23,377 nt of DNA, taken from CAZXCQ01 sp964639275. Its GTDB lineage: Bacteria; Desulfobacterota; DSM-4660; Desulfatiglandales; Desulfatiglandaceae. The notes under the pieces were generated by a model. That model was given only the letters and a program-made list of their open reading frames with translations, was not told where the DNA came from and made no database searches. The DNA is taken from contig CAZXCQ010000074.1 in the NCBI GenBank assembly GCA_964639275.1, positions 1 to 23,377 on the forward strand, given 5' to 3'. How positions within the stretch are numbered: the first letter of the stretch is position 1; each line of letters begins with the position of its first letter. Below are positions 21,546 to 23,377 of the stretch, piece by piece. The translations under genes and the position numbers were made by a program.

Positions 21546-21609
21546 CGTCATGCCGGACTCGATCCGGCATCCAGAAACAGACTGGATTCCGGCTTCCGCC
21601 GGAATGACG
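21546..21609. repeat. CGTCATGCCGG-type intergenic repeat, copy 3
   Basis: A 64-bp element with inverted outer arms CGTCATGCCGG (21546) and CCGGAATGACG (to 21609). It has an inner dyad ATGCCGGA-CTCGA-TCCGGCAT and a CATCCAG/CTGGATT pair. It lies in the 189-bp gap between the caspase and DUF362 genes and may act as a bidirectional terminator. Confidence 0.65.
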
Positions 21610-21688
21610 TGTCAGGACAATTATGAGAATGTTATTAAAAGTATCCTTGGCCTATCCTTCCTGTGAAAAATTTAGGCTTTTTCATCTG

Positions 21689-22765
21689 TCACCGTTGCCC
21701 TTGTGCAATCAGATCGATGGCCTTTTCCGGGCAGATTTCGTGACAGCAAAAGCACCGGATGCACCTTGAATAGTCAACCCTCGCTCCCTGCTCTTTGATC
21801 TGAACCGCCCCTTTGGGACAGATCTCCTGGCAGTCTCCACAGGCGATGCACTTCTCCGTGACCACGGGGCGCTTTGGGGGTGGCTTCTTTCCGGTTAAGA
21901 GGTAATCGGCGGTATTGGGCAGTTTGAATCCCGGACAGGCAATATCCTCGGGTTTGAGGATCGGATACTCAATGGCCCTGGGCCACAGGTTTCTGACCTT
22001 GGCCCTCTTCAGGACCGGAATGGCGACGGGCTCGACATTGATGAGCCTGCAAACAGCGATATCCATGGCCACCGGATCGGTGGAGGCCAAAAGCCATCCC
22101 AGATTTACCGGATCTCCGCTTCCGGGGCCCTGCCCCTCCATCGCGAGGATGCCGTCCATGATATAGAGTTGGGGCTTGATGAGCGTAATGATATCGAGCA
22201 GCATATCGGCAAAGGCGGCCCGCCTCGGAAACTGGGCGTGATACTTCGTCTTTGTTAGTCCGGGAATGGCACCGTACATGATCTTACAGGCCAATGTCAG
22301 GTATTGAAGTGAATGGGTCTTCAACTTTGGGAGCGCGATGGTTTTATCGGCATCCAGTACGAAATCGCTTATGGGTGATTGTTTGAGCCTCACACCGCTG
22401 GGGATGTCCAACCGTCTGCTCCCCGTATCCCGGTTCAACCGAACCCCCTCTTCCTTTGAAACCGCATCGAGACCCGTCGCTTTGTATGCCTTCCTCAGTG
22501 CCCTCCCCGAGAACCTCCCCGACGGAGAATCACCGATATAGGGCCTTCCGCCCGCCTCCTTTACGGCCCGAGCCACGGCCCTGACAACCTCGGGGTGTGT
22601 TGTGACGGCCTTTTCCGGCCCTCGCGCGGACAGGAGATTGACCTTCAGGAGGACCCGATCCCCCTCTTCCACAAAATTCTCCATACCGCCCAGGGGAGCC
22701 AGAAGCCTCTCGACCCCGGGTTCCGAATAGGTGGCCCTCTGGATACTGACCTTTGTCACATGCAT
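21689..22765 (-). CDS. DUF362 protein with C-terminal 2[4Fe-4S] ferredoxin domain
   Basis: 358 residues. The DUF362 domain (about 5-290) shows VLLKVNLLSARGPEKAVTTH, YIGDSPSGRFSG, LPKLKTHSLQYLTLACKIMY, IMDGILAMEGQGPGSGDPV and STDPVAMDIAVCRL. The tail has two [4Fe-4S] motifs: Cys306-x2-Cys309-x2-Cys312-x3-Cys316 (CIACGDCQEICP), and Cys335-x2-Cys338-x2-Cys341-x3-Cys345 with an additional Cys340. Such proteins are abundant in anaerobes and probably serve as electron carriers or reductases; no substrate is established. The ATG at 22765 has GGGAG nearby on the minus strand. It stands alone, convergent with the caspase gene. Cytoplasmic, with no signal peptide. Confidence 0.88.
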   Translation of the reverse strand: MHVTKVSIQRATYSEPGVERLLAPLGGMENFVEEGDRVLLKVNLLSARGPEKAVTTHPEVVRAVARAVKEAGGRPYIGDSPSGRFSGRALRKAYKATGLDAVSKEEGVRLNRDTGSRRLDIPSGVRLKQSPISDFVLDADKTIALPKLKTHSLQYLTLACKIMYGAIPGLTKTKYHAQFPRRAAFADMLLDIITLIKPQLYIMDGILAMEGQGPGSGDPVNLGWLLASTDPVAMDIAVCRLINVEPVAIPVLKRAKVRNLWPRAIEYPILKPEDIACPGFKLPNTADYLLTGKKPPPKRPVVTEKCIACGDCQEICPKGAVQIKEQGARVDYSRCIRCFCCHEICPEKAIDLIAQGQR

Positions 22766-23377
22766 TCTCCCTCTATCCCCTCATCCCTTTATGCCAGGCA
22801 AATAGGACTTGTAACAAACCGGTCATGCTCCCTTGTTGGCTGCTCCAGCAGCCCTATCGAGCCTGGATGGCAGTCTAGAGGAATTGAGGAGAAGGGTCAA
22901 GGTTTGCCCTCTACCCTTTGCGATTCAGACACTATAGAGTCCCGCGACCGGATAGGAGCGGGGTTTGGGGTGGGGTAGCGGCCGGCAAGGCCGCAGTCCA
23001 GCGGATGAAAGTTCCGCCATGTCCATTGGCCGATTCAGACATGTAGCGATACCACAGTTCATGGAGGGTAACCCCATGTCCATTGCGTGGTGTAAACGGC
23101 CTGGCCGCCCTTAGGAGGTTTCTAAGCGGTGGGTGCAACCTGGGGGTCTAGCGAGTATAGGGGCCTGAACATAAAGGAATGACCGCAGCCTCGAAAAACT
23201 CCGCGTCGTAGAAGTTGCATAGCGGCGAGTGTTTGATGCGCCGAACTTGTCTACTCTGAGGTGAGCCCAAAGCTCTTGGGGAAGAAACGGGTAGATGCAC
23301 CGAAGAGGCATTGCGTGGTAGGGGTCCAGGCACCTATACAAGGACTGCGGAGATAACGCCGGCAAGGGCCATCTCCT
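22766..23377 (+). ncRNA. Non-coding, hairpin-rich edge; possible group II intron 5' region
   Basis: About 610 bp with no supportable gene on either strand. From 22978 it is rich in small stems: GCGGCC-GGCAA-GGCCGC (22978-22994), CTTAG/CTAAG (near 23109-23125), and CCCAA/TTGGG near 23265. CATTGCGTGGT occurs twice (23078 and about 23310) and CATGTCCATTG twice (23019, 23075). A GTGCAACC at 23131 could be a GUGYG-like intron start. The pattern resembles the structured 5' part of a group II intron whose reverse-transcriptase gene would lie beyond the edge. This is a guess from texture, not from an identified domain V. Confidence 0.3.

Overview
The window reads as chromosomal DNA of an anaerobic deltaproteobacterium (Desulfobacterota-like). 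This is an inference from content: a tRNA-Sec gene, an iron-sulfur flavoprotein, a DUF362 protein with a 2[4Fe-4S] tail, DUF3786 and a DUF933/YchF-type protein, in moderately GC-rich DNA. No 16S rRNA or other taxonomic marker is present.

Layout. 1-967: the left edge cuts through an insertion sequence (transposase N-terminus plus its DUF6788 partner, minus strand). 1532-2107: iron-sulfur flavoprotein, convergent with selC (tRNA-Sec, minus), which has its own near-consensus promoter. 2376-5121 (minus): CDP-alcohol phosphatidyltransferase, sirtuin (cobB) and aspartate-semialdehyde dehydrogenase (asd). 5234-7567 (plus, divergent): isochorismatase-family hydrolase and acetyl-CoA synthetase (acsA). 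7748-9350: a C_GCAxxG_C_C redox-type protein divergent from a LysR regulator, with a repeat-rich intergenic region between them. 9386-11258: a graveyard holding a truncated IS630 transposase, a 248-bp dispersed repeat with inverted ends and a scrap of a PilB/GspE ATPase. 11259-14234 (minus): argC, a YchF-like P-loop protein and an Smr-domain protein. 14389-16413 (plus): DUF3786, purE, and a TsaC/Sua5-family gene whose start overlaps the purE stop. 16863-17298: an intact AbrB/VapB-type antitoxin with a wrecked vapC.

17317-21499 is the most interesting part. A FlgO-like exported protein, a DUF4384 protein, a secreted SUMF1/FGE-like protein and a TPR-caspase (His/Cys dyad intact) lie on one strand. 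The cluster has been invaded by a REP-associated tyrosine transposase (RAYT) and at least five REP hairpins. One hairpin sits exactly where the SUMF1 domain stops and the TPR-caspase reading frame begins. It looks like an envelope-linked caspase module caught during decay by REP expansion. 21689-22765 (minus) is the DUF362-ferredoxin. The last 600 bp are non-coding, hairpin-rich DNA that could be the 5' part of a group II intron cut by the window edge.

Functional links: the CobB sirtuin and acetyl-CoA synthetase are a classical enzyme/substrate pair (deacetylation of the catalytic lysine), encoded here in divergent units about 1.5 kb apart. Asd, ArgC and PurE are amino-acid and purine biosynthesis genes scattered singly. 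The selC gene implies selenoprotein synthesis, but I found no convincing in-frame-TGA selenoprotein inside the window.
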